Shown piece by piece: positions 1 to 9,111 of a DNA stretch of 64,000 nucleotides; position 1 is the stretch's first letter, and every line of letters begins with the position of its first letter. The stretch lies in contig JAHCHE010000015.1 in assembly GCA_026129905.1 (NCBI GenBank), forward strand, positions 153,806 to 217,805, read 5' to 3'. The position numbers and the translations under genes are program-made. The stretch is from Bryobacteraceae bacterium. GTDB lineage: Bacteria > Acidobacteriota > Terriglobia > Bryobacterales > Bryobacteraceae. A model generated the notes under the pieces. The model was not told the origin of the DNA. It did no database searches and was given only the letters and a program-made list of their open reading frames with translations.

Positions 1-441
1 GTATACGACGACGGCGCGGCAGTTGGCGACGACGCGACTCTACAATCCATCGTTGCCGGACGCCGCGCGGAGGCGCGGGTAATCGCCTACGCCCTCCATA
101 ATCTAAACCGGTTGCGGGAGACTCCGGAGCCCGCCAAGGCGGCGCGGATCCTCCGCGATCTATCCCAGGCTCTTGCCGGGAGCGCGGTGCTGGTCAACGG
201 ATTCGACTCCCCCGCGGTCGACGGAATCCTAGCTGCGCGCGGCATCCAACCGACGTTCCGGACTGGAACTGACGACGCCATCAAGAGCCGCGCAGCTTGG
301 GCGCAAAGATCGTACTCCCTCCTACTCGCCGGCGCGGCCGAGGCATTGGAGGCGGGAAGGAAGGAGCCGCTCGCGATAATCGAATCGATACTGAGAATTC
401 TCGAGAAGAAACTCCTGGCGTTGGCCAGCTCACAGATTTAA
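1..441 (+). CDS. C-terminal part of an unknown protein (cut by window edge)
   Basis: The frame is open from base 1 to the TAA at 439-441, so the true start lies to the left of the window. At least 146 residues are visible. They are Ala/Leu/Arg rich and largely helical in character, with no signal peptide, cysteine cluster or catalytic motif that I recognise. The stop lies 17 bases before the GTG of the next gene, and the Shine-Dalgarno of that gene (AGGGAGGA, 443-450) directly follows it, so the two are probably co-transcribed. No function can be assigned. Confidence 0.6.
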   Translation, partial: VYDDGAAVGDDATLQSIVAGRRAEARVIAYALHNLNRLRETPEPAKAARILRDLSQALAGSAVLVNGFDSPAVDGILAARGIQPTFRTGTDDAIKSRAAWAQRSYSLLLAGAAEALEAGRKEPLAIIESILRILEKKLLALASSQI

Positions 442-458
442 TAGGGAGGAATGGCAAC

Positions 459-881
459 GTGAAACTGAATCTGATGCTTGTTGCGGCAACTCTTAACGCC
501 ACCCTCGGCGCCAACATACTTGCCGCCCACGATTGTTCTCTGTATAGCATGTTTGCGCAGCAATGGGTCCAGTGTTATATACCGATGAGCACGTTCAATC
601 AGGAGGGCCAATGGGATGTGTCGCTCTACAAGTCCGGACAGGGACAGATCGCAACGCAATATGCTCACGCGACGGGCGTCGGAATGTGCGGCATGGATCC
701 GTACTGCGATCTTCCGCTCATCTGCCGATGCGACCCCGAATTCTACGAGCACTTCAACCATAACGAGCTGACATGGCAAGGGGGAGTCCGCAACAAAATC
801 ATGGCGATTTCCGGGTTCTGCATTACCAGCTCAACTGCAACAAGCGTCCCGAGCTCGTTGCGATTCGTATGCCCTGTCTAG
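459..881 (+). CDS. small exported cysteine-rich protein
   Basis: A 140-residue protein starting at GTG 459, chosen because AGGGAGGA at 443-450 sits 8 bases upstream; the nearer ATG at 451 runs into a stop at once. The first ~22 residues (MKLNLMLVAATLNATLGANI) read as a short signal peptide. The mature part has about nine cysteines, including a tight group around residues 75-90 (GMCGMDPYCDLPLICRC) and one three residues from the end. This suggests a disulfide-stabilised protein outside the cytoplasm. I do not recognise the family. The signal-peptide h-region is short, so export is likely but not certain. Confidence 0.55.
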   Translation: MKLNLMLVAATLNATLGANILAAHDCSLYSMFAQQWVQCYIPMSTFNQEGQWDVSLYKSGQGQIATQYAHATGVGMCGMDPYCDLPLICRCDPEFYEHFNHNELTWQGGVRNKIMAISGFCITSSTATSVPSSLRFVCPV

Positions 882-1298
882 GACCCGCACCATTCGAAGA
901 CCTGGGGCGAGCGCCGGCCCCCTGCGGCGCTCTCTACTTCACCAGAGGCTTCTGCTGGGCGCCACGGTCATTGCCGTCACCCCCTACGTCGGCAAAACGA
1001 GGGGGCGGGCAATGCCTGTCCGGGTAATTATATTAGCGATTCTATCGCGCGCCGCGTGCAATCTCGCGGCATGGCCGCCAACGCCATCCGTCGCATCCGG
1101 CTCGGCGAATCCTCTTTTCGCCATCCGGAGCGGCCATCGAACGCAGCGCGCCCTGGAAAGACGATGACCGCATGCGCGGCTCCTCTGGGGTCAACCGCCC
1201 TGGCGTGTGTGGCGCGCTCCGCGGAACATGCGGCGCCCAGTCGAGGCAGAGGCTGCTTCCCGGCAACCGTTGCGCCTGCTCCTCCGGTCCCCCGAGGT
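882..1298. other. intergenic region upstream of the nuo operon
   Basis: About 420 bases without a convincing gene. The only candidate is a plus-strand reading frame from ATG 1012 to about 1167 (some 51 codons) beginning MPVRVIILAILSRAACNLAA, which resembles a signal or anchor sequence. It has no clear Shine-Dalgarno, and its frame is also open upstream without a start, so I do not call it. No repeats or strong hairpins were seen. Confidence 0.4.
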
Positions 1299-1328
1299 TT
1301 GACACCCGCTTCCGCGGCTCATTATAGT
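1299..1328 (+). promoter_or_regulatory. sigma70-type promoter of the nuo operon
   Basis: TTGACA at 1299-1304 and TATAGT at 1323-1328 are separated by 18 bases, close to the housekeeping consensus. The predicted transcript start near 1335 precedes the nuoA ATG at 1364 by about 30 bases. This favours that ATG over the in-frame GTG at 1340, which would sit almost at the 5' end of the mRNA. Confidence 0.7.
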
Positions 1329-1363
1329 CAAATTTCGGGGTGTCTTCGGCCCCGCCAAACCGC

Positions 1364-1750
1364 ATGCCCAGTTCTTACCCGGAACAGTACTTCCCTATCG
1401 TCCTCCAGATCGCCATCGCCATGGCGATCGCCGGCGCCATGGTAGCGGCTTCCTACCTTCTGGGCAAACGGGTGAGAAACCCCGTAAAGGACTCCGCCTA
1501 CGAATCGGGCATGGTTCCCGTCGGCACCGCGCGCGAGCGGTTCAGCGTGAAGTTTTACCTGGTGGCGATGATCTTCATCCTGTTCGACGTCGAGGTCGTC
1601 TTCCTCTACCCGTGGGCCGTCGTCTATAGGGACCTGGGACTCTACGGATTCCTCGTGATGTTCCTGTTCTTCGACCTGGTCCTGTGGGGCTTCTACTACA
1701 TGTGGAAGAAGGGCGTCCTGGACTGGTCCGAGGAGCCGCCCCGTTCCTGA
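1364..1750 (+). CDS. nuoA: NADH-quinone oxidoreductase subunit A
   Basis: A 128-residue membrane subunit of respiratory complex I. Three membrane segments are visible: near residues 13-33, around FYLVAMIFILFDVEVVFLYP, and YGFLVMFLFFDLVLWGFYY. The signature loop KDSAYESGMVP and the acidic FDVEVVFLYPW segment are typical of NuoA. The start at ATG 1364 fits the promoter at 1299-1328; no strong Shine-Dalgarno is present. It is the first gene of the operon. The next gene, 5 bases downstream, is nuoC and not nuoB as in the usual order. Confidence 0.95.
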   Translation: MPSSYPEQYFPIVLQIAIAMAIAGAMVAASYLLGKRVRNPVKDSAYESGMVPVGTARERFSVKFYLVAMIFILFDVEVVFLYPWAVVYRDLGLYGFLVMFLFFDLVLWGFYYMWKKGVLDWSEEPPRS

Positions 1751-1755
1751 ATCCC

Positions 1756-2244
1756 ATGCTCCCTGACGCGTTTCGCGACAACTCCTCCGCCGCGGCCCTG
1801 GAAAACTGGGACCCATCCGCGATCGTCGGCGGCAAGCGGACGTTCAACGAAACCACTCTCGAAATCGCGCCCGGCAAGATCCTCGCCGTCTGCGGTTATC
1901 TGAAACGCGACCTCCAGTTCGCGCGCCTTAGTAGTATCACCGCGGTCGATTGGTATCCGGCGGAACCGCGCTTCGAGATCGTCTATCACCTTCATTCGCT
2001 GGCGCGTAGCGAGCGTCTGCGCCTGAAGTGCCGCTTGCCCGAAGCCGCGCCGGAAATCGACTCGGTGACCGGCGTCTGGCAGGGCGCCAACTGGTACGAG
2101 CGCGAGGTGTTCGACCTGTTCGGCGTGCGATTCCGGGAACATCCCGACCAGCGCCGCATCATGATGCCCGACGACTGGGAAGGCCATCCGTTGCGAAAGG
2201 ACTACCCGACGCACGGTTTCAAGTACAGCTACAAAGATGAGTGA
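1756..2244 (+). CDS. nuoC: NADH-quinone oxidoreductase subunit C
   Basis: A 162-residue peripheral-arm subunit of complex I (30-kDa subunit family). The signature is clear: ANWYEREVFDLFGVRFREHP followed by RRIMMPDDWEGHPLRKDYP. An in-frame ATG exists at 1684 inside nuoA, but ATG 1756 is chosen because it follows the nuoA stop by 5 bases and gives the normal family length. Its 3' end overlaps nuoD by 8 bases, which suggests translational coupling. NuoC normally sits beside NuoB and NuoD; nuoB is not next to it here. Confidence 0.95.
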   Translation: MLPDAFRDNSSAAALENWDPSAIVGGKRTFNETTLEIAPGKILAVCGYLKRDLQFARLSSITAVDWYPAEPRFEIVYHLHSLARSERLRLKCRLPEAAPEIDSVTGVWQGANWYEREVFDLFGVRFREHPDQRRIMMPDDWEGHPLRKDYPTHGFKYSYKDE

Positions 2245-3460
2245 CCCGTCCATCACCGATCCGGCCGCGATCGTCGAGGCGTCCGCCTCCGCCCACCCGC
2301 GGCGGATGACCCTCAACATGGGTCCGCAGCACCCCTCCACCCACGGCGTGTTGCGCGTTGTCGTGGAACTGGAAGGCGAAACGGTCCGCCGCGCCATCCC
2401 CGACATCGGCTTTCTTCACACCGGCATCGAAAAGCAGTTCGAAGCGCTGGATTACCAGCAGGGCGTCACGCTGACCGATCGCGTCGACTATCTGGCCAAC
2501 CTCTCCAACAACCTCTGCTACGCGCTGGCGGTGGAGAAACTGCTGGGCCTGGAAATACCGCCCAGGGCGCAATGGATGCGCGTGCTGCTGGTGGAACTGA
2601 CGCGGCTGAACAGCCACCTCGTCTGGCTCGGCACGCAGGCGCTCGACATCGGCGCGATGAGCGTTTTTCTCTACTGCTTCCGCGAGCGCGAGGATCTGCT
2701 GCGTATCTTCGAGATGTTCTCCGGCCAGCGGATGATGACCAGCTACATCCGCATCGGCGGACTCGCGCTCGAGCCTCCGCGCGGCTGGCAGGAAGCGGTC
2801 TCGCGCTTCATCAAGGCGTTTCCTTCCAACGTCGACCAGTACGAAGACCTGCTGACCAAAAACCCCATCTGGCTGCGGCGCACGCGGGGCGTCGGCCATG
2901 TTCCCCTCGACGTCCTCGTCGATCTCGGCGTCACCGGCCCGGTGCTGCGCGCCTGCGGGCTGAACTGGGACATCCGCAAGACCGAGCCCTACTCCAGCTA
3001 CGAGAAGTTCGATTTCGAAGTCCCCACCCGCACCGAAGGCGACGTCTACGCCCGCTACCAGGTGCGTCTCGCCGAAATGCGGCAGAGCGCGCGCATCGTC
3101 GAGCAGGCGCTGGCCGGAATGCCCGAAGGCGCCTGGCGCGCCGACGCGCCTCACGTGCTGCTGCCGGACCGCGAGAAGATGAAGACCCAGATGGAAGCCC
3201 TCATCTATCACTTCAAAATCGTCACCGAGGGCTTCGGCGTGCCTGCCGGCGAATACTACCAGGCCATCGAATCGCCGCGCGGCGAACTCGCGTACTACGT
3301 CGTCAGCGACGGCACGGCCAAGCCCTACCGCGTCTTCATGCGGACCCCCAGCTTCGGCAACCTCCAGGCCCTGCCGGCCATGACCGAGGGACGGCTGGTG
3401 GCCGACACCATCGCCTCCATGGGAAGCCTGGACTTCGTGCTGGGGGACGTGGACCGCTAA
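2237..3460 (+). CDS. nuoD: NADH-quinone oxidoreductase subunit D
   Basis: A 407-residue peripheral-arm subunit (49-kDa family) that forms part of the quinone-binding site together with NuoB. The N-terminal MGPQHPSTHGVLR motif, containing the His residues of the quinone site, and the central DYLANLSNNLCYALAVEKLL segment are conserved. The C-terminus SLDFVLGDVDR is the canonical family ending, so the protein is full length. It overlaps nuoC by 8 bases and is followed by nuoE after 2 bases. Confidence 0.97.
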   Translation: MSDPSITDPAAIVEASASAHPRRMTLNMGPQHPSTHGVLRVVVELEGETVRRAIPDIGFLHTGIEKQFEALDYQQGVTLTDRVDYLANLSNNLCYALAVEKLLGLEIPPRAQWMRVLLVELTRLNSHLVWLGTQALDIGAMSVFLYCFREREDLLRIFEMFSGQRMMTSYIRIGGLALEPPRGWQEAVSRFIKAFPSNVDQYEDLLTKNPIWLRRTRGVGHVPLDVLVDLGVTGPVLRACGLNWDIRKTEPYSSYEKFDFEVPTRTEGDVYARYQVRLAEMRQSARIVEQALAGMPEGAWRADAPHVLLPDREKMKTQMEALIYHFKIVTEGFGVPAGEYYQAIESPRGELAYYVVSDGTAKPYRVFMRTPSFGNLQALPAMTEGRLVADTIASMGSLDFVLGDVDR

Positions 3461-3462
3461 TC

Positions 3463-3945
3463 ATGACCTTCTCAACCGCGCTTGAAGCGAAGTTCGAAAA
3501 GCTGCTCAACAGCTATCCGCCGGGGAGAAAGCGCGCCGCGTTGATTCCCATGCTGCTGTTCGCGCAGGACGAAGTCGGCGCCATCACCGGCGAAGTGGTG
3601 AACGAGATCGCCGGACGCCTGGAGATCACGCCGCTCCAGATCGACGAAGTGGTCACCTACTACTCGATGCTGCATCGCGAGCCACGCGGCAAGCACAACA
3701 TCCAGGTCTGCACCAACGTCAGTTGCCTGCTCGTCGGCGGCGCGGAATTGCTCGAGCACGCCGAACGGAAGCTGGGCATCCGCCGCGGCGAGAGCACCGC
3801 CGACGGCCAGTTTTCCCTCGAGGAGGTGGAGTGCATGGGCGCCTGCTCCTGGGCCCCCGCCTTGCAGGTGAACTACGATTTCCATCATTTCGTCTCGCCG
3901 GAAAAACTGGACCGGCTGATCGACGGGCTGCGGAAGGCGCATTGA
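3463..3945 (+). CDS. nuoE: NADH-quinone oxidoreductase subunit E
   Basis: A 160-residue thioredoxin-like [2Fe-2S] subunit of the NADH-dehydrogenase module. The four cluster ligands are visible: Cys in VCTNVSCLL and Cys in VECMGACSWAP (the C-x4-C ... C-x3-C pattern). The helical N-terminal part (RKRAALIPMLLFAQDEVGAI) is typical of the 24-kDa family. It begins 2 bases after nuoD and ends 5 bases before nuoF, its physical partner. Confidence 0.96.
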   Translation: MTFSTALEAKFEKLLNSYPPGRKRAALIPMLLFAQDEVGAITGEVVNEIAGRLEITPLQIDEVVTYYSMLHREPRGKHNIQVCTNVSCLLVGGAELLEHAERKLGIRRGESTADGQFSLEEVECMGACSWAPALQVNYDFHHFVSPEKLDRLIDGLRKAH

Positions 3946-3950
3946 ACGCC

Positions 3951-5258
3951 ATGCTCTACAACGAACCCAGCCCTCTCGAAGTGAAGATCCTGACCCGGCG
4001 CTTCGGCCTCGAGAACTCGCAGTCGCTCGATACGTACTTGGCCACGGACGGCTTCGCGGGCTTCCGCAAGGCGCTCGATATGACGCCGGATCAGGTCATC
4101 GACGAGGTAAAGGCTTCGAACCTGCGCGGGCGCGGAGGCGCGGGCTTTCCGGCCGGCATGAAGTGGGGCTTCGTCCCGCGCGATTCCCCCAAGCCCAAGT
4201 ACATCGTGGTCAATGCGGACGAAGGCGAGCCGGGCACCTGCAAGGACCGCGTGCTGATGGAGAACGACCCGCACCAGTTGATCGAGGGCATGCTGATCGC
4301 CGCCCGGGCGGTAGGCGCCCAGGCCGGCTACATCTACATCCGCGGCGAGTATCGCTACATCATCGACATCATGGACCGCGCCATCGCCGAAGAGTACGAA
4401 CGGGGCTACCTGGGCAGGAACATCCTCGGCAGCGGCATGGATTTCGACGTCTACACCCACACCGGCGCGGGTTCCTACGAGTGCGGCGAGGAATCGGCGC
4501 TGCTCGAGTCGCTCGAGGGCAAGCGCGGCCAACCTCGCATCCGTCCGCCTTTTCCCGCCGTTGCCGGCGCCTTTCAGTGCCCCACCGTCCTCAACAACGT
4601 CGAGACCTTCTGCGCCGTGCCGGCCATTTTTCGGGACGGAGCGGCTGCCTTCGCCGACCTGGGCCCGCCGCGCAACGGCGGCACGCGCCTGTTCGCTCTG
4701 TCCGGCCACATCAACAAGCCCGGCGTCTACGAGCTGCCCATGGGATTCAACCTGCTCCGGATGATCCAGGAGGTGGGCGGCGGAATTCGCGGCGGCGGAA
4801 AGCTGAAGGCGGTGATCCCCGGCGGGTCCTCCTGCCCGGTGCTTCGCGCCGAAGAGTGCGACCTTTCGATGGACTTCGATTCGGTCGCCAAGGCCGGCAG
4901 CATGCTCGGCTCCGGCGGCGTCATCGTCATGGACGAGACCACCGACATGGTGAAGCTGGCGGTCCGGATCATGCAGTTCTACCAGCACGAGAGCTGCGGC
5001 TGGTGCGTGCCGTGCCGCGAAGGCACGCTGTGGCTGGAGAAAGTCCTCACGCGCGTGGACAACGGCGGCGGCCGTCCCAGCGACATCAACCTCATCGACG
5101 AGCTTGCCCGCAACATGCTCGGCCGCACCTTCTGTCCGCTCGGCGACGCGGCCGCCATGCCCACCATCTCGCTGGTGCAGAAATTCCGGGACGAATTCGA
5201 GGAGCGGCTGCCGAAGTCGGTTCCCGCCGGCGACCCTCGGCTGGTGGTGGTGGGCTGA
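3951..5258 (+). CDS. nuoF: NADH-quinone oxidoreductase subunit F
   Basis: A 435-residue NADH- and FMN-binding subunit carrying cluster N3. The NADH-binding stretch RGRGGAGFPAGMKWGF and the FMN-binding region VNADEGEPGTCKDR are present. Also present are TGAGSYECGEESALLESLEG and the [4Fe-4S] motif ESCGWCVPCREG followed by TFCPLGD. The in-frame extension upstream to 3723 is shadow of nuoE; ATG 3951 gives the normal family N-terminus. The stop overlaps the nuoG start (TGATG), indicating coupling. Confidence 0.97.
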   Translation: MLYNEPSPLEVKILTRRFGLENSQSLDTYLATDGFAGFRKALDMTPDQVIDEVKASNLRGRGGAGFPAGMKWGFVPRDSPKPKYIVVNADEGEPGTCKDRVLMENDPHQLIEGMLIAARAVGAQAGYIYIRGEYRYIIDIMDRAIAEEYERGYLGRNILGSGMDFDVYTHTGAGSYECGEESALLESLEGKRGQPRIRPPFPAVAGAFQCPTVLNNVETFCAVPAIFRDGAAAFADLGPPRNGGTRLFALSGHINKPGVYELPMGFNLLRMIQEVGGGIRGGGKLKAVIPGGSSCPVLRAEECDLSMDFDSVAKAGSMLGSGGVIVMDETTDMVKLAVRIMQFYQHESCGWCVPCREGTLWLEKVLTRVDNGGGRPSDINLIDELARNMLGRTFCPLGDAAAMPTISLVQKFRDEFEERLPKSVPAGDPRLVVVG

Positions 5259-7339
5259 TGGCGGACCTGGTAACCCTGACGATCGACGACCGGACGGTAA
5301 CGGCGGCGCCCGGCACGCTGGTGATCAACGCCGCGCGAGCCGCCGGCATCGAGATCCCGGCCTTCTGCTACTACGACGGACTCACGCTGCAAGCCGCATG
5401 CCGCATGTGCCTGGTCGAAGTCGAGCGCATGCCCAAGCTCCAGACCGCCTGTACGCTTCCGGTGGCCGAAGGCATGATCGTCCAGACCGAGAGTCCCAAG
5501 GTGGTCGAGGCGCGCAAGTCCATGCTCGAGTTCCTGCTCACCAACCACCCGCTCGACTGCCCGGTCTGCGACAAGGGCGGCGAGTGCGAGTTGCAGGACA
5601 TGGTCTTCCGCTACGGCGCCGGCGAAAGCCGCTTCACCGAAATCAAGCACCATGTCGACGAAAAACAGTTCTCCCCCGTCGTGTTCTTCGACGCGCCGCG
5701 CTGCATACTTTGTTACCGCTGCGTCCGCATCTGCGACGAGGGCATGGGCGTGGGCGCGCTCGGCGTGATCAACCGCGGCGCGGTAACCGAGATCGGCCCC
5801 AACATGGGCGACCACCTGGTGTGCGACGAGTGCGGCATGTGCATCGACATCTGCCCCGTCGGCGCGCTCACCAGCGGCGCCTACCGTTACAAGACCCGCC
5901 CCTGGGAGATGGAGCACATCGGCACGATCTGCGCCCATTGCTCCAACGGCTGCAAGACCACGCTCGGCGTGCGGAACGACCGCATCATCCGCGGGAACAA
6001 CCGCGACCGCTCCGGCATCAACGGCGAGTTCCTTTGCATCAAGGGCCGCTACGCCTTCGATTTCACCGATCATCCGGAACGGCTGCAATCGCCGCTGATG
6101 CGCAAGGGCGGCGAACTCGAGCCCGTCTCCTGGGCCGAGGCGCTGGCGGCCGTGGCCCGCCGCTTTCTCGAGGTCAAGGAGCGCGGCGGCCGGCTCGGCG
6201 TCATCGGCTCCAATCGCACCACCAACGAGGAGAACTACTTCCTCCAGAAGTTCGTCCGGCAGGGCCTGGGCTCCAACAACATCGACCATCACCGCACGGG
6301 CGATGTCGCGGCCTTGATCTCGGCGCTGGCGGGCACGACCGGCGCGCTGGCCTCTACCGCCGACCTGTACAGCGCTAAAGCCGTCCTGGTGATCGCCGGC
6401 GACCTGGCCCAGCAGCAGCCTCTGCTCTCGTTTCAGATCCGCGCCAATTACCGCCATCATGGCTGCCGCGTCTACGTCGTGACGCCCGGTCCGGTGCGCG
6501 AGGACAAGTACGCCGCCAAAAGCGTGCGCGCCGCCACCGGCGAGGAACTCGCGGCCGTGGAAGGCTTGCGCGACGAACTGCGTAAGGAGTCCGAACTCGT
6601 TATCCTGTTCGGCGACGCCGTCCGGGGCGAAGCGGTCCGTAGACTGGTGGCGCTGGGCGACTCCTTCGGCATCCCCGTGAAGTACGTCTGCCTGGTGGAC
6701 TACTCGAATTCCCGCGGCGCCGCCGACATGGGCCTCTTTCCGGACCTGCTCCCCGGCTATGAGCCGGCCCAAACGCCGGGCATGACGATGCCGGAGATGC
6801 TTGCGGCCGAGGACCTGGAAGCGCTGTGGGTGGTGGGCGCCAACCCTCTGAAAGCGGCCCAACTCGGCTCGCAATACGCCTTCGTCGTGGTGCAGGACCT
6901 GTTCCTGACGGAAACGGCGCGGCGCGCCGACGTCGTGCTGCCGGCCGCCTCGGCGTACGAAAAGACCGGCACGGTCACCAACGTTTGCGGCGAGGTCCAG
7001 CGCCTGAAGCGCGCCATCGGCGTCATGGGCGCCAAGCCGGACCTGGAGATCTTCGGACTTCTTTCCAAAGAGATGAAAATCAACGCCGGCCTGTGGCATC
7101 CCGACAGGGTGTTCGACGAGATCCGGAGATCCGTGCGCGGGTATAATGTTCCTCTGCCTGTGCTGGCGACGGGCGGCGCGGCGCCGGCGGTTCCGCTCAA
7201 CGGACACATTCCGCTCGAGGCGAGGCCGGACTTGATTCGTTCGGCCAACGACACGCTGTTTACGTCGGGCTCGTTGGGCCGCTATTCAAAGTCGCTGAAT
7301 TCGGTCATGGAAGCGCCCGGTGGGTTGTACCGGGGGTAG
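5258..7339 (+). CDS. nuoG: NADH-quinone oxidoreductase subunit G, with an extra [4Fe-4S] motif
   Basis: A 693-residue iron-sulfur subunit of the NADH module. Cluster ligands in order: [2Fe-2S] Cys37, 48, 51, 65; the N5 type His97, Cys101, 104, 110; then Cys149, 152, 155, 159 and Cys189, 192, 195, 199; then Cys225, 228, 232, 260 (N7 type). After that comes a molybdopterin-oxidoreductase-like domain that is not expected to bind cofactor. The 149-199 segment has two complete C-x2-C-x2-C-x3-C motifs, as in two-cluster ferredoxin domains, whereas classical NuoG has ligands for N4 only. A 73-base gap separates it from nuoH, larger than elsewhere in the operon. Confidence 0.95.
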   Translation: MADLVTLTIDDRTVTAAPGTLVINAARAAGIEIPAFCYYDGLTLQAACRMCLVEVERMPKLQTACTLPVAEGMIVQTESPKVVEARKSMLEFLLTNHPLDCPVCDKGGECELQDMVFRYGAGESRFTEIKHHVDEKQFSPVVFFDAPRCILCYRCVRICDEGMGVGALGVINRGAVTEIGPNMGDHLVCDECGMCIDICPVGALTSGAYRYKTRPWEMEHIGTICAHCSNGCKTTLGVRNDRIIRGNNRDRSGINGEFLCIKGRYAFDFTDHPERLQSPLMRKGGELEPVSWAEALAAVARRFLEVKERGGRLGVIGSNRTTNEENYFLQKFVRQGLGSNNIDHHRTGDVAALISALAGTTGALASTADLYSAKAVLVIAGDLAQQQPLLSFQIRANYRHHGCRVYVVTPGPVREDKYAAKSVRAATGEELAAVEGLRDELRKESELVILFGDAVRGEAVRRLVALGDSFGIPVKYVCLVDYSNSRGAADMGLFPDLLPGYEPAQTPGMTMPEMLAAEDLEALWVVGANPLKAAQLGSQYAFVVVQDLFLTETARRADVVLPAASAYEKTGTVTNVCGEVQRLKRAIGVMGAKPDLEIFGLLSKEMKINAGLWHPDRVFDEIRRSVRGYNVPLPVLATGGAAPAVPLNGHIPLEARPDLIRSANDTLFTSGSLGRYSKSLNSVMEAPGGLYRG

Positions 7340-7412
7340 GTAGCTGTGGGGCGGGACGCGCCGGTCCCTGCCCGGACGCCCTTGTTCGGAACCCACGCCC
7401 TGAGATTCTTGC

Positions 7413-8606
7413 ATGGACTTCTTCGTACTGAGTGTTCTGAAAGCTCTGGTGGTGGCCGGCGCGCTGATGACGAGCCTGGCCTACCTCCAATGGGTCGAGC
7501 GCAAGGTCATTGCGCACATCCAGCTTCGCCTCGGCCCTTACCGCGTGGGACCACACGGGTTGCTCCAACCGCTGGCGGACGTCATCAAGCTCGCCACCAA
7601 GGAAGGCATCGTCCCGTCCCACGTCAACAAGCCCTTTTATCTTCTGGCGCCGTTCCTGGCCGTGTCGCTCGCGCTGACGTCGATCGCGGTGATCCCGTTC
7701 GGACCGGAGATCGAGGCGTTCGGAGTCCGGACGTACATGCAGCTCACCGATATCAACATCGGCGTGCTGTTCCTGCTCGCCATCTCGTCGCTGAGCGTCT
7801 ACGCGGTGACCTTCGCCGGCTGGGCCTCCAACAACAAGTACTCGCTCCTGGGCGGCCTCCGCGCCGCGGCGCAGATGATCAGCTATGAGCTGCCGCTGGC
7901 CATCGCGCTGGCCGGGCCGCTGTTGATCGCCGGGTCGCTGAGTCTTCGTGAAATCGTCGAGGCGCAGCAGGGCGTCACGCTGGGCATTCTGCCGCGTTGG
8001 ATGATCTTCCAGCCGCCGGCCCCACAGATCTTCGGCTTCGTCATCTTTCTCATCGCCGCGTTCGCCGAAACCAACCGCGTCCCGTTCGATCTTCCGGAGG
8101 CGGAGAACGAACTCGTGGCGGGCTTCCACACCGAGTACAGCAGCCTGAAATTCGCCTCGTTCTTCATGGCCGAGTACGCCAACATGATCACCATGACGGC
8201 CATCACCACGACGCTGTTCCTGGGCGGCTGGTTGCCGCTGTTTCCAGCCGAGTACGGCTCGAACTTCGTGCCTTCGATCCTGTTTGCGCTGCTGGCCGCC
8301 GCGGCGCTCTATCACGGCCTCCACCCGGCCCGCCGGAAGGACCGCTTCAGCCTGCCGGTGGTGGCGCTGTTGCTGGCCGCGGCCGCGGCGCTGTTTCTGA
8401 TTCCGATCGTGCAGACGTTCCTGTTGCCCTTGTTCTGGTTCCTGGCCAAAGCCGGGGCCCTGATGTTCCTCTTTATCTGGGTGCGCGGCACGATGCCCCG
8501 GTTTCGGTACGACCAGTTGATGAGCTTCGCCTGGAAGTTCATGTTCCCGGCCGCGGCCGTCAACCTGTTCGCCAGCGCGCTGCTGGTGGCCCTGTTCGCC
8601 AGGTGA
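7413..8606 (+). CDS. nuoH: NADH-quinone oxidoreductase subunit H
   Basis: A 397-residue membrane subunit that links the quinone site to the proton channels. Conserved segments include QWVERKVIAHIQLRLGPYRV near the N-terminus, the GWASNNKYSLLGGLRAAAQM loop, and AFAETNRVPFDLPEAENELV. The charged residues of the E-channel are present. ATG 7413 gives the expected N-terminal membrane helix. nuoI normally follows nuoH, but nuoJ follows here after 4 bases. Confidence 0.97.
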   Translation: MDFFVLSVLKALVVAGALMTSLAYLQWVERKVIAHIQLRLGPYRVGPHGLLQPLADVIKLATKEGIVPSHVNKPFYLLAPFLAVSLALTSIAVIPFGPEIEAFGVRTYMQLTDINIGVLFLLAISSLSVYAVTFAGWASNNKYSLLGGLRAAAQMISYELPLAIALAGPLLIAGSLSLREIVEAQQGVTLGILPRWMIFQPPAPQIFGFVIFLIAAFAETNRVPFDLPEAENELVAGFHTEYSSLKFASFFMAEYANMITMTAITTTLFLGGWLPLFPAEYGSNFVPSILFALLAAAALYHGLHPARRKDRFSLPVVALLLAAAAALFLIPIVQTFLLPLFWFLAKAGALMFLFIWVRGTMPRFRYDQLMSFAWKFMFPAAAVNLFASALLVALFAR

Positions 8607-8610
8607 TCGC

Positions 8611-9111
8611 ATGGACGTCCCTCTCTTTCTCATCTTCGCGGCCATCGCCGTGGCCTGCGGCGTCAATGTCGTGGTGCAGCGTCACCCCATCACCAGCGCC
8701 ATTTCCCTCATCGGCGTGATGGGTTCTCTTGCCGCCCTCTACCTGCTGCTCGGCGGCGAATTCATCGCCGCGGTCCAGGTGGTGGTTTACGCCGGCGCCA
8801 TCATGGTGCTGTTCGTTTTCGTGATCATGCTGCTCAACGCGGGCGCCGAGGGCCGCTCCGGACGTTCCTGGCCGGTGCGCCTGCTCGGCATTCCGTTCCT
8901 GGTGCTGCTGCTGGGCCTGCTGAGCTTCGTCGTTCAGGCCTACGCGCCGAAAACCGACCGCGTCGTCTTCGGCGCCTTCACCTCCGGCGGCCCGCGCGAC
9001 ATCGGCAAGCTGTTGTTCACCGAATACCTGCTGCCGTTCGAGTTGACCTCGGTCCTGATTCTGATCGCCATCGCCGGGGCGGTGGTCCTGGCGAGAAAGG
9101 AGATCGACTGA
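8611..9111 (+). CDS. nuoJ: NADH-quinone oxidoreductase subunit J
   Basis: A 166-residue membrane subunit of complex I with about five hydrophobic segments. The family-typical stretch [20 protein letters not shown] is present around residues 55-75 and contains the pi-bulge helix residues. The C-terminal [20 protein letters not shown] is the usual last helix. Its TGA overlaps the nuoK ATG by one base. Confidence 0.95.
   Translation: MDVPLFLIFAAIAVACGVNVVVQRHPITSAISLIGVMGSLAALYLLLGGEFIAAVQVVVYAGAIMVLFVFVIMLLNAGAEGRSGRSWPVRLLGIPFLVLLLGLLSFVVQAYAPKTDRVVFGAFTSGGPRDIGKLLFTEYLLPFELTSVLILIAIAGAVVLARKEID

Noticed and set aside
773..1027. An 84-residue frame after the Cys-rich gene
   Set aside because: It starts inside that gene in another frame and has no ribosome-binding site or protein-like pattern.
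4979..7207. A 742-residue minus-strand frame antisense to nuoF and nuoG
   Set aside because: Antisense frames of this size are common in GC-rich genes; its composition is biased and no family is seen.
4163..7339. A single open frame of 1058 residues joining part of nuoF and all of nuoG
   Set aside because: The part before 5258 is out of frame with nuoF and has the Arg/Pro/His-rich composition of a shadow; nuoG starts at 5258.
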